Shown here: one piece after another, positions 52,558-61,016 of the stretch
How the letters are laid out: each line of letters begins with the position of its first letter
Numbering within the stretch: position 1 is the first letter of the stretch
Source: Candidatus Thorarchaeota archaeon
Lineage (GTDB): Archaea > Asgardarchaeota > Thorarchaeia > Thorarchaeales > Thorarchaeaceae
DNA: 64,000 bases
Direction: 5' to 3'
Assembly: GCA_016933575.1 (NCBI GenBank)
Contig: JAFGAR010000028.1
Coordinates: 220,530-284,529, forward strand
Made by a program: the position numbers and the translations under genes
Notes under the pieces: generated by a model
The model's input: the letters and a program-made list of their open reading frames with translations, nothing else
The model's database searches: none
Told to the model about the DNA's origin: nothing

Positions 52558-53922
52558 TCAATGTCGTTTTATGCATTCAAAGATTATGAAGTGAGTCCAC
52601 CTATCTGCATCAAATGATAGGTGACGAGGATTCTGTTGAATGACCTCTGGAGTAGGGCGTGGCTCTAAAATCTCAGAGATTACAAAGCCTGCACTCTTCA
52701 GAGCCTTGCTGTATTCCTCAAGAGTACGCATGAACTGCCAAGTAGGATTCTCCATCCAGTCGATCCGTTCGCCACCAGAATCAAAGTAGCGGTCTATCAT
52801 CTTGAGATATCTCTCTTCATTTCTTGGTGAATCCCTCGGCAATCTAGGATCTATGGCACCAGCTGTACGACCAAACACAGGATGAACATTTGACCAGATG
52901 AATCGACCATCATCCTTCAGAACCCGTGCTATTTCTTTGAAAGCAGTTTTGTAGTCTAAAACATCCACCATCACAACATTCGATATAACAATGTCGAACA
53001 TTTTGGACTCGAAGTTGTTCATATCAGTCAACGACATCTCATAGAAATCACATCCGAGGTTTAGCTCAGATTCGACCCTCTTGCAGTATTTTATGAACGG
53101 CCTCGAATAGTCAACTCCAACTGCATTTGCACCCTTAGAAGCCAGCTTCCTCGTAAAATATCCATTGCCACATCCAGCATCAAGAACATGTAGATCTTTT
53201 ACATCCCCAAGTAGAGACCACAGAGCTGGATCGATGATTAGCTGTCGATTGAGATCCCCTTCAGTTAGCTGAGTCCATTGTTCAGTATTCGTTTCCCAGG
53301 ACTCCCTCGCTTCAGGCAGATCTATTTCTTCATCAGGAACAGCACTCCTAAGTACCTTGAATTGCGTGATTTTCAAGTCTTCTCTGAGTTGTAAGACCCG
53401 GCTAGGTAGCTTGAGAGCTTCAACAAGTTCCAGCTTGATCCCAGCCCTTTGCTTCGTTGGCGACCAGATTGGCGTCCAAGGTTTTTGTGCATCAATGCAT
53501 GATCTTACCGTTTGATGTCCCAACTGCCAGGGATGTTGACCTTGAAATTCTGCATAGAAAAGGTCAACATGGTGTTCTCCACATTCTTCGCAGTAGAACT
53601 CGTATGCATAGGTTCGATCCCAGAATGCAACGGGTTTCAGTGTGGGCTTGTTGCAGTCACCACACACTAGTTCTTCTTTTTGAGGGCACCAGTAGAGCCA
53701 GCTAAAGTGATGTTGGTTCCCACATCTCGAACAGGAAAATCGAGAATGCCACGCGCATCGAAAAATATACTTCTCAAATGTGTAGATACCATCTCTTGTT
53801 GGGTATCCTTGCTCTTTTTCCACAGCACTAATCCTCTCACAATAGTAGCAGGGTTGACGTTCAGCAGGCTTGTAGAATCGCATAGCTGATAACACATGCA
53901 TTATCTTTTCAGTGTTTACCAT
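52558..53922 (-). CDS. SAM-dependent methyltransferase with N-terminal cysteine-rich (zinc) domain
   Basis: The C-terminal 230 residues form a class I methyltransferase: motif I VLDAGCGNGYFTRKLA, VGVDYSRPFIKYC, and the post-I segment MFDIVISNVVMVDV. The first 170 residues carry four CxxC pairs and several His residues (PCYYCERI, FSCSRCGNQHH, LVCGDCNK, FYCEECGEHH), a zinc-ribbon-like domain with possible RNA, protein or metal binding. The substrate is unknown; small-molecule and tRNA methylation are both possible. It is divergent from the MFS gene at 54020. Confidence 0.8.
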   Translation of the reverse strand: MVNTEKIMHVLSAMRFYKPAERQPCYYCERISAVEKEQGYPTRDGIYTFEKYIFRCAWHSRFSCSRCGNQHHFSWLYWCPQKEELVCGDCNKPTLKPVAFWDRTYAYEFYCEECGEHHVDLFYAEFQGQHPWQLGHQTVRSCIDAQKPWTPIWSPTKQRAGIKLELVEALKLPSRVLQLREDLKITQFKVLRSAVPDEEIDLPEARESWETNTEQWTQLTEGDLNRQLIIDPALWSLLGDVKDLHVLDAGCGNGYFTRKLASKGANAVGVDYSRPFIKYCKRVESELNLGCDFYEMSLTDMNNFESKMFDIVISNVVMVDVLDYKTAFKEIARVLKDDGRFIWSNVHPVFGRTAGAIDPRLPRDSPRNEERYLKMIDRYFDSGGERIDWMENPTWQFMRTLEEYSKALKSAGFVISEILEPRPTPEVIQQNPRHLSFDADRWTHFIIFECIKRH

Positions 53923-54019
53923 TCATGATAGTTCAGTTGGTTTTTATCTCCGATTTCATTATTGGTACAATGCATATTGACTAAGGTTTCAAAAAGAGTA
54001 CAATAGTTGGTAGCCAAAA

Positions 54020-55504
54020 ATGACGGAGACAGATGATAGTTTCAATGATGAGTTCCCTGCTAATTTCGATGAACGATTACCTGTCAAGTCAAAACTAGCC
54101 TTTGGTCTATCTCAGGCCTCGATGAACCTTCTTCAAATGATTGCCCTAGGGTCAGCTATCACGTTCTACTATAACATAAAACTTGGTCTAAGCGAAGAAT
54201 GGATCTCCCTTGCTTGGTTGATATTCGCATTTTGGAATGCTCTCAATGATCCCCTCTTTGGCATTCTTCAAGAGAGAATCGATACAGAGATGGGTAGACG
54301 TATCCCTGTCTTGCGATTTGGCTCTCTCTTCTATGCACTTACTTTCATCATCTGCTGGTTTCCATTTATGGGGAATACACAAATTGCGTTATTCTGGAAT
54401 TTAGTGCTGGTTCTGTTTTTGTTTGATTCGATGTTTACAATGCTTGGATTAGTCCAGACAGCTTTACCCGCGGAGATGTGCATCACTCAAGAAGCAAGAT
54501 CGAATCTCAGTCTGTACAATGTTATTCTCGGTTCACTCGGAGGCATGGTTGCAATGGTTCTACCATTAATCTTGCTAACCGATGAAACATCGACTGAGCT
54601 CAATCCGTTCTTCCAACCTGCAATGGTGTTTCTCGCAGTAGTTGCTGGCTCTGTTCTATTCGTAGCAAGTTTTGCATTGACTGAGAATGAATATGCAAGA
54701 AAAGAGGAATCATTTGGTTTCATTGAATCTATGATTAAGACAATCAAGAACAAGGAATTTCTGGCATTTGAAGCCATGAACTTCTTCCATGAAATGGCAT
54801 TTACTATTGTCACAGGTTCTATGATATACTACGTACAATACGTAGTCGTGTTACGGGGACTTTTGGCTTCTATTCCATTAATCATTGTTTTTCTCTTTAT
54901 GCTGATCTTTAGTTTCCTGGCTGATAGGATGGTGAAAAAACGGGGTTTAAAGCAGGTCTATATTCTTGGACTGATAATATCCAGTATAGGGTTGATTATT
55001 CTCTTCTTTGCTGGAGATTGGTTACCTCTGGTCATTATTAGCCTTGTAGTAGTAGGAATAGGCTTTGGTCCTGTAACATTGATATGGTCGCCATTGTTAG
55101 CAGACGTAATAGATTATGATGAAATTTCGACTGGGAAGAGACGTGAAACAACATATGCTGGCATGAACGCTTTACTTACAAAGCCAGCAATCTCAATAGC
55201 GAATGCAATATTCTTGCTTGTCATCAGCGGATATGGATTTGATAATACCCTAATTATCCAACCCGATTCAGCAATATTTGGGATACGACTAGGATTCACG
55301 TTGTTCACTGCATTATATTTCATAATCAGCACATTTGCATTCTGGAAATGGTATAATCTAGATGGGGAAGAGTGGCTAGCTAAAAAGACTGAATTAGGAA
55401 AAATCCACATTCAGAAAGAGAAGGAATATATTGCCAAGCTGCAGAATGAAGGGAAGATATCAAAGGTGTACCAAAAGCTCTATCGAGAGCAGCAAGAGTC
55501 CTAA
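54020..55504 (+). CDS. GPH-family MFS transporter
   Basis: The 494-residue protein has about 12 membrane helices. The family segment after helix 2 reads WNALNDPLFGILQERIDTEMGRRIPVLRFG, typical of glycoside-pentoside-hexuronide:cation symporters (MelB-like). It would import a sugar or related solute with Na+ or H+. The ATG has no strong Shine-Dalgarno. The substrate is unknown, and no sugar-metabolism gene is next to it. Confidence 0.85.
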   Translation: MTETDDSFNDEFPANFDERLPVKSKLAFGLSQASMNLLQMIALGSAITFYYNIKLGLSEEWISLAWLIFAFWNALNDPLFGILQERIDTEMGRRIPVLRFGSLFYALTFIICWFPFMGNTQIALFWNLVLVLFLFDSMFTMLGLVQTALPAEMCITQEARSNLSLYNVILGSLGGMVAMVLPLILLTDETSTELNPFFQPAMVFLAVVAGSVLFVASFALTENEYARKEESFGFIESMIKTIKNKEFLAFEAMNFFHEMAFTIVTGSMIYYVQYVVVLRGLLASIPLIIVFLFMLIFSFLADRMVKKRGLKQVYILGLIISSIGLIILFFAGDWLPLVIISLVVVGIGFGPVTLIWSPLLADVIDYDEISTGKRRETTYAGMNALLTKPAISIANAIFLLVISGYGFDNTLIIQPDSAIFGIRLGFTLFTALYFIISTFAFWKWYNLDGEEWLAKKTELGKIHIQKEKEYIAKLQNEGKISKVYQKLYREQQES

Positions 55505-55564
55505 TATGGATCTTTCACTCATAATCCTAGAAAAAGAACTGGATTACTGAGAAAAACTACATCT

Positions 55565-56473
55565 TCACTTTTGGGACGGAATTACTGTAATAGCAATGTT
55601 CCCTTTCTTGTGACCTGTATCAGCATATGAATGAGCATCAGTAATTTGATTAAATGTATATATTCTATCGATAATAGGTCTGATCTTTCCCCTTTCAATT
55701 AGGTCCTTTAGTAATAATAGATTCTCTTGTGTTTCCTTTGTTGTAGACCTTACGGTGAGAAATGCGCCATTTTCTCTCAATACATTTTTACAGAGTGATC
55801 GTGAAATTTTTCCAACTGCATCAAAAATGACATCATAAGACTTTCCATTCTTGGTAAAGTCATCTTGGGTATAATCAATTGTTTCATCAGCCCCAATCTC
55901 TTTCACCCATTTTAGATTTCTAGTACTGCATACTCCTGTTACATTTGCGCCAAAGTACTTTGCAAGCTGCACTGCATACGAACCTACACTACCAGATGCT
56001 CCATAGATCAACACATTCTGCTCCGCTTGAAGACTCCCAGTTTTTAGAATATGTAAAGCTGTATTTCCACCAATGGGAATTGCTGCAGCTTCCTCAAAGG
56101 TCAGATTCGCTGGCATCATAGCAATCATGCTGTCTTCAGAAACGCAGATGAACTCCGCATATGCACCTCCTTTCATTCCTGTAGATCCAAAGACTTGATC
56201 TCCTGGTTGATATTGAGATACTTCATCACCAACAGATTCCACGACACCAGCAAACTCATGGCCTAATACCTTGTTTTTACCCAATCCACCCATAAACAGA
56301 CCCATTATCCATCTGAGAGGTAACTTCATTCTTCGAAGCATTGCGTCTCCTGCAGTTACGCTTGTAGCATGTATTCTAACACAGACCTCATTTTCTTTTG
56401 GAATGGATTTGTCTAGATCTACAAATTTGAGTCCTTCAGGGGGACCGTATCTGGAAACAACAATGGCTTTCAT
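55565..56473 (-). CDS. Zinc-less MDR quinone/enone reductase
   Basis: A medium-chain dehydrogenase/reductase of 302 residues: N-terminal MKAIVVSRYGPPEGL, the nucleotide motif GASGSVGSYAVQLAKYFGA and a C-terminal end DAHSYADTGHKKGNIAITV. It lacks the Cys/His zinc ligands of alcohol dehydrogenases, as in QOR-type enzymes that use NADPH to reduce quinones or enones. ATG 56473 is chosen over the upstream TTG because it gives the family's N-terminus. A second copy lies at 58924 and a decayed third at 60589, so this is a local family expansion. Confidence 0.88.
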   Translation of the reverse strand: MKAIVVSRYGPPEGLKFVDLDKSIPKENEVCVRIHATSVTAGDAMLRRMKLPLRWIMGLFMGGLGKNKVLGHEFAGVVESVGDEVSQYQPGDQVFGSTGMKGGAYAEFICVSEDSMIAMMPANLTFEEAAAIPIGGNTALHILKTGSLQAEQNVLIYGASGSVGSYAVQLAKYFGANVTGVCSTRNLKWVKEIGADETIDYTQDDFTKNGKSYDVIFDAVGKISRSLCKNVLRENGAFLTVRSTTKETQENLLLLKDLIERGKIRPIIDRIYTFNQITDAHSYADTGHKKGNIAITVIPSQK

Positions 56474-56491
56474 AGCAAAACGCAACTACCT

Positions 56492-56989
56492 TCAGTTCTC
56501 AGAAAATACAGTCTGACCTTTATCAGTGTATTCGACGAGACCTAACTGTCTAAGGAACTCGATAGAGTCATCTACTTCTCGCCCCTCAACTAACTTTCCA
56601 TCGATAACTCGCCAGATGAAGACCATCTCCATCTCGACTTTGTTACCTGTTGGAGGTAGAGGAACCCCGAATAGATTCCAATCGCCATTATGTGTCCCAG
56701 TAGCCTTCACTCGAACCCAAACTCTATCATCTTCAGCGATCATCTCTTGAATCTCCTCGTACCAATCTGGAAACCCTTCGAAAGCCATGGTGAACAAACG
56801 CTTGAAATCCTCTCGACCCTTCGTTTGATGTGTATGATCAATGTAATCAGGTATTACTAATTCATCAAACACGTCCAGGTCTCTGTTATTATAAGCCTCA
56901 ATGAATTTGCGGATTACTGCTTTATTCATATCTGACGAATTCAAAAGTTCTTCTTTATTTGTATCAACAACTGTCAATAAAACACCCAA
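56492..56989 (-). CDS. SnoaL-like (NTF2-fold) ester cyclase-type protein
   Basis: The 130-residue core MNKAVIRKFIEAYNNRDLDV... is a SnoaL-type polyketide-cyclase fold (DYIDHT, FPDWYEEI, WVRVKATGTHNGDW), with FIWRVIDGKLVEGREVDD at the end. Members bind small hydrophobic molecules; function is unpredictable. The start is uncertain: a TATA box near 57012 would start transcription at about 56986, so the TTG 56989 reading is at the edge, while ATG 56926 gives the best family match. It precedes the MDR gene by 19 bases and is probably co-transcribed. Confidence 0.75.
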   Translation of the reverse strand: MGVLLTVVDTNKEELLNSSDMNKAVIRKFIEAYNNRDLDVFDELVIPDYIDHTHQTKGREDFKRLFTMAFEGFPDWYEEIQEMIAEDDRVWVRVKATGTHNGDWNLFGVPLPPTGNKVEMEMVFIWRVIDGKLVEGREVDDSIEFLRQLGLVEYTDKGQTVFSEN

Positions 56990-57199
56990 TATTTAACTAT
57001 AGTTAATATTATATAATTATTTGGTTCGTGGCGGATTAAAGGTGTCACAATTAATCAATAGATTAAGAGGAATATCGAAACTACAACATAGGTTCTGTCC
57101 GGATGGGTACGAGAATACATAGAAACAATGTTTCTGTTGATTAATTCGGATGCGATAGCTCATTATTCTCATATCTTCGATCTATATAGAAATTGATCC

Positions 57200-57312
57200 T
57201 TACCTTATTTTCTCAACAAATGCTTCAAGATCAGTCTGCTTCAGAGCTTGAGTGAAGCATCTCATTATTCCTTGAATCAGACCAGAGTCAATACTATCCT
57301 TGGAGTAGAATG
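57200..57312 (-). pseudogene. Possible remnant of a flavodoxin-like gene
   Basis: Minus-strand translation gives ...YSKDSIDSGLIQGIMRCFT...QTDLEAFVEKIR then a stop. The last twelve residues match the end of the intact flavodoxin at 57843 (SADLQAFIEKVK) at most positions, with conservative changes at the rest. It has no start and its 5' part runs into the neighbouring membrane-protein gene in another frame. A decayed duplicate is the simplest reading. Confidence 0.4.
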
Positions 57313-57791
57313 TAAACAATGTAACTAAGAATGCCAAGAGCAGAGATAGAGAGAATGGTGATAGGTAAGCCTGAATCTTTTGCTACAATATAGCTCCATA
57401 TTGCTTTGAAAAAGAATCCAAAAATAAGAATAGCAGCACCTAATATCAAATCCTGAAACCAGAGTACCCAGGTGAAGATACCTAGAAAGACAAAAATCAT
57501 GCCAAATGGAACTACCTTTTTGTAAGTCCAAGGTGGTGTTACATACTCCTTCTCAATTTCAAGAAACTTTAGTACCCATCTGGGAGATTCCTTCGGTTCA
57601 GGAAACCAGAACCAACTTGTCGCTAAACCAAAGACACAGAACAAAACAATCCAGATGTTTTGAATCCACGCACCATAGAACCACACAATACCAAAGACGG
57701 GTCTAAGAACCCAACTAATTGGGTTTCTGTGACGTTTCCACAATTTTTCGAAAAGACCGTCTGCATCCATTGAAATCAATTCACCAATCAA
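57294..57791 (-). CDS. Membrane protein of unknown function
   Basis: The 165-residue protein has four or five membrane helices (FGIVWFYGAWIQNIWIVLF, FGMIFVFLGIFTWVLWF, LILGAAILIFGFFF, ITILSISALGILSYIVYILL) after a cytoplasmic N-terminus. The start may be the internal ATG (MDADGLFEKLW). No known family. Its last codons overlap the flavodoxin remnant in another frame. Confidence 0.65.
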   Translation of the reverse strand: MIGELISMDADGLFEKLWKRHRNPISWVLRPVFGIVWFYGAWIQNIWIVLFCVFGLATSWFWFPEPKESPRWVLKFLEIEKEYVTPPWTYKKVVPFGMIFVFLGIFTWVLWFQDLILGAAILIFGFFFKAIWSYIVAKDSGLPITILSISALGILSYIVYILLQG

Positions 57792-57842
57792 TTTGTTTCC
57801 GAAGCAATGAAGATATGGTAATATAACACTGTTCAGATATAA

Positions 57843-58310
57843 CTACTTGACCTTCTCAATAAAAGCTTGAAGATCAGCACTATAGTCCTCATTCTTGAAG
57901 CGGTCCTCTCGAATACCAAAATTCCCGATATGCTCAGAATTTGGAATCAAAGCAACTTGCTGAGGAAACACCTCATTGAATCCATCACTTTTGGCACAGA
58001 TGAAGAATGCAACACGTTTTCCAGACAGGTCAACATTTTGCAGATATGTACGAATTGGTGGAATAGGATTGCCAGCCCAAATGGGAGCTCCGATGATTAT
58101 TGTATCATAATCCTGTGGATTCTTTTTGAACTCGATCTCTGTGAGATTCCCACTCATTGAGTCTCGTCCAGCTAGAAGCCAGCCAACTTTTCCCTGACGT
58201 TTCTTCTTATCAATAATCTCATCAATATCAGCAGAAAGCAACTTAGCAATTTGCTCTGCAATAGCTCTATTATTACCAGTTCTAGAATAGTATGCAACAA
58301 GATAGGTCAT
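57843..58310 (-). CDS. Flavodoxin
   Basis: A 155-residue FMN-binding electron carrier. The phosphate loop is YSRTGNNRAIA at residues 8-18, and the isoalloxazine-binding loops are near GAPIWAGNPIPP and FFICAKSDGF. It would shuttle electrons to a partner reductase in the cytoplasm and may substitute for ferredoxin under iron shortage. The MDR reductases and PNPOx-like gene nearby suggest a redox cluster. The ATG has a weak Shine-Dalgarno. Confidence 0.85.
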   Translation of the reverse strand: MTYLVAYYSRTGNNRAIAEQIAKLLSADIDEIIDKKKRQGKVGWLLAGRDSMSGNLTEIEFKKNPQDYDTIIIGAPIWAGNPIPPIRTYLQNVDLSGKRVAFFICAKSDGFNEVFPQQVALIPNSEHIGNFGIREDRFKNEDYSADLQAFIEKVK

Positions 58311-58423
58311 ATAATCACAAGAGGATTTCTATGAATATAGCTATAAAAATTAGTTGACATCATCTAGCTGATAATGTTGCTTTGATATCGGAGCTTATTA
58401 TCTGGATTCGATTGATTTTTCCT

Positions 58424-58861
58424 ATGAAAAAAACATACCCTGAAAAAATGACATTTTCTGAAGTCTGGCCGCTGTTTGAGAAGGGGGGACTGATTCATCT
58501 CTCAACAGTTGATGGAAACCATCCACGAGTGAGGATAGTGTCTGTGAATGTCTTTGACAAGAAACTCTGGGTTGTTACTCGATCAGGAGATGATAAAGTC
58601 ACTCAAATCCGTAAGAATCCTAACATCGAGTTTACACTTGCAGTTCAAGGAAAAGAACGAACAGGATGTCTAAGAGTGACTGGTACGGCAAGTATTATAG
58701 AAGACCAACAGGTTCGTAATGATGTCGCGTCTTCAGTGCCCTGGTTTTCAGGATATTGGGAATCTTGTGAAGATCCAAATTTTACTCTCATCAGACTTGA
58801 TATGAAAAAGGTACTCTTCGACCATCATGAAACTAGTTCCAAGTATACTATAGCAATATGA
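58424..58861 (+). CDS. PNPOx-like flavin/F420-binding protein
   Basis: From ATG 58424 (the track's upstream start is not supported) the 145-residue product fits the pyridoxamine-phosphate-oxidase-like split barrel: LIHLSTVDGNHPRVRIVSV, LWVVTRSGDDKVTQIRKNP and a C-terminal strand (NFTLIRLDMKKVLF). Members bind FMN, F420 or haem; the cofactor here is unknown. It lies between the flavodoxin and an MDR reductase gene, on the opposite strand. Confidence 0.8.
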   Translation: MKKTYPEKMTFSEVWPLFEKGGLIHLSTVDGNHPRVRIVSVNVFDKKLWVVTRSGDDKVTQIRKNPNIEFTLAVQGKERTGCLRVTGTASIIEDQQVRNDVASSVPWFSGYWESCEDPNFTLIRLDMKKVLFDHHETSSKYTIAI

Positions 58862-58923
58862 AATGAAATAACCAGTATTTGCTTTGTTATTACGGGATTA
58901 ATTGAGGGTAAAAAATGTGAAGA

Positions 58924-59922
58924 TCAGTTCGCGTCACCGATATCATGATTCACGGAAATGACAACATTTCCAATTTTTTCCCCACTCTCAACATAGATAT
59001 GAGCAGCAGCCACCTGTTCAAGAGGGAAGGTTCTATCGATAATGACTTTTAGCTTTCCAGACTCGATTGACTCCTTAAGGAAGATAAGATCAGCAGTATC
59101 GTAGTCTGCTGAACCTCCTACTATTCTCTTACTACTACTTATCCTTGTCCATAGCATGCGGAGGCTTTTAGATAGGTTGAGATTCCCTAACAAATAAACT
59201 CCATCCTCCATTAGAGACCTCATACAACCAGAATATGATGCTTTGCCAACAATGTCGAAAATTGCATCGTACTTTTTACCACTCTTGGTGAAGTCTACTT
59301 GAGTATAATCAATAACAAAATCGGCTCCAATTGAACGTAGCATATCCAGTTTGTTTGTACTATCTACAGCTGTTACCTCAACTCCTAGCGATTTGGCAAG
59401 CTGAATTGCTATAGTTCCAATACTACCGCCAGCACCATTTATCAATAATGTCTGACCACTCTGGAGATTACCTTGTTTGATAAAATGCAGTGCATTTAAG
59501 CCCCCCACAGGAACTGCAGCAGCCTCTTCAAATGTTAAATTGTTGGGTTTCATTGCTAAGGGTCCATCTTCAGGTAGTGAGATGTACTCGGCATATGTGC
59601 CAAATTGAAAATCCTCAGTAGCACCAAAGACGAGGTCACCCTTCTTAAACAGGGTCACATCATTTCCAACTTCTTCTATTTCGCCAGCTAATTCTTGTCC
59701 CAATATCGTCACTCGTTTAGGTTTTCTCAGACCAGTGTAGAGCCGTATGAAGAACCCTAGACCAAATGGAAACGTAAGTGTTCGCATCTCACAGTCCCCT
59801 GCTGTGACTGTAGTTGCATGAATTTTTACTAAGACCTCGTTAGCTTTGGGTTGCGGTCGTTCAACCTCTCCCATCTGAAGACCATCTGGGGGTCCATACT
59901 TTGTCCAAACAACTGCTTTCAT
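58924..59922 (-). CDS. Zinc-less MDR quinone/enone reductase
   Basis: The 332-residue MDR protein begins MKAVVWTKYGPPDGLQ and has the nucleotide motif NGAGGSIGTIAIQLAKSLG, with the C-terminal YVESGEKIGNVVISV. As with the copy at 55565, no catalytic zinc ligands are visible. ATG 59922 has AGGAAGG at good spacing. The two proteins are clearly paralogous (shared LTFEEAAAxPxGGxxALHxxK), and the third copy is the pseudogene at 60589. NADPH-dependent reduction of a quinone or enone is likely. Confidence 0.88.
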   Translation of the reverse strand: MKAVVWTKYGPPDGLQMGEVERPQPKANEVLVKIHATTVTAGDCEMRTLTFPFGLGFFIRLYTGLRKPKRVTILGQELAGEIEEVGNDVTLFKKGDLVFGATEDFQFGTYAEYISLPEDGPLAMKPNNLTFEEAAAVPVGGLNALHFIKQGNLQSGQTLLINGAGGSIGTIAIQLAKSLGVEVTAVDSTNKLDMLRSIGADFVIDYTQVDFTKSGKKYDAIFDIVGKASYSGCMRSLMEDGVYLLGNLNLSKSLRMLWTRISSSKRIVGGSADYDTADLIFLKESIESGKLKVIIDRTFPLEQVAAAHIYVESGEKIGNVVISVNHDIGDAN

Positions 59923-60070
59923 GATATTCAAAACCTTCCTGTTATGTATAGAGTTTTGTATTTAATCTGGTCGCGAAACAGATTATAACAAATCATACAA
60001 CCATTTCTGTATCTATACCAAAAAATACAAGGAAAAGAAGGGGAACCAATAAGGTTCCCTGATAATGATT

Positions 60071-60439
60071 TCATTGTTCAGATTCTAATAGAAGACCTGG
60101 TAGAAGTATGAGTAAACCAAGCAGGTTAAACCCTACTAGAAGTTGTATTATGCCAAGAAATGTGAATCCAGTTCTATGGTTCATTGGATTCTTTCTCCAC
60201 ATGAAGATGATGGCAAAATAGATAATCTCGATAATCGCAATAGCCCAGATAACGCTAGGGATGACAAGCGGATAGGCTTGAAGGAATGCTAGAGCTGTAG
60301 GATCGGAAATGAATGATCCTAGGTCAATGAATTCGAATGCGAGTGTGAAAGCAATCGCACCTGCAACTGTTGCAATAATCATAAGGACTATGAAGATCAG
60401 AGCAAACCACAGAATTCTTTGTGCAGTTTCTGTTCTCAT
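60071..60439 (-). CDS. Small membrane protein (3 helices)
   Basis: A 122-residue protein with hydrophobic segments near 9-38, 56-80 and 91-117. No known motif. CGGAGAGAG lies before the ATG, and two perfect inverted repeats lie within 70 bases upstream, so its transcription may be controlled by a palindrome-binding regulator. Confidence 0.6.
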   Translation of the reverse strand: MRTETAQRILWFALIFIVLMIIATVAGAIAFTLAFEFIDLGSFISDPTALAFLQAYPLVIPSVIWAIAIIEIIYFAIIFMWRKNPMNHRTGFTFLGIIQLLVGFNLLGLLILLPGLLLESEQ

Positions 60440-60460
60440 TTTTCTCTCTCCGTTTATGAG

Positions 60461-60509
60461 TTACATTTTGTAACCCATTCATACAGGGTTATGATAACTG
60501 TATCATAAG
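60461..60509. promoter_or_regulatory. Two palindromes upstream of the 60439 gene
   Basis: GTTAC-ATTTT-GTAAC (60461-60475) and TTATGATA-ACTG-TATCATAA (60490-60509) are both perfect inverted repeats, with a TATA-like stretch in the second. Operator function is inferred from position. Confidence 0.45.
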
Positions 60510-60588
60510 TATTCCTAAAGGGGATGCGAATTCAGGAAGTTTGTGAGATATTATTCACGTGAAATTCGCTAAGTATTATCTTATTTCA

Positions 60589-60914
60589 CTAATTTTCATG
60601 TTCCATTTGTATGACAACCTTGCCTAATGCTAATCCATCCTCAAGATACCGCAATGCTTCCGGAGTCTTATGCAGTGGACAGCGTCTGTCAATAACGGGT
60701 CTGACTGCTCCAGATTCGAATAACTCTTCTAAAAAACCCATATCCTCTTTATTGTAAGGTTCTCCCCATAAATTGAAACCTAAGTGTTTGCCATCCTCTC
60801 ATGAATAACGTGGACCCAAAAAGACTGATTGAAAGATAGCAGATCTGGAGCCGCCAATCATTACAAAGAGACCATTGGGCTTAAACCGTAGTCTGTTGTC
60901 ACAATTGCTTTCAT
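60589..60914 (-). pseudogene. Decayed zinc-less MDR reductase
   Basis: The reading begins MKAIVTTDYG, typical of the MDR start, then jumps (with a frame change) to FKPNGLFVMIGGSRSAIF, reaches an in-frame TGA, and continues in yet another frame as ELFESGAVRPVIDRRCPLHK and LGKVVIQMEHEN then stop. These are the N-terminus and the C-terminal part of an MDR enzyme; about 200 or more internal residues are missing. With the intact copies at 55565 and 58924 this is the third member of the local cluster. Confidence 0.8.
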
Positions 60915-61016
60915 TTGAAAATATATCCGTAATTTTCAAAGGAGGATTGGGTTCTATTTTATGTGTCTTGACTACTTTGGAAGAGGAGTAAAAATAACTG
61001 CATTTTGCGAGTTTGG

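Noticed and set aside
56990-57199. A 44-codon minus-strand ORF (MRIMSYRIRINQQ...) in the gap between the SnoaL-like gene and the flavodoxin remnant
   Set aside because: No ribosome binding site, odd composition and no recognisable pattern. The rest of this roughly 200-base gap is A/T-rich and holds only the TATA box near 57012.
60589-60914. Read-through of the internal TGA as selenocysteine in the MDR gene
   Set aside because: The frame also shifts and over 200 residues are missing, so decay explains it better.
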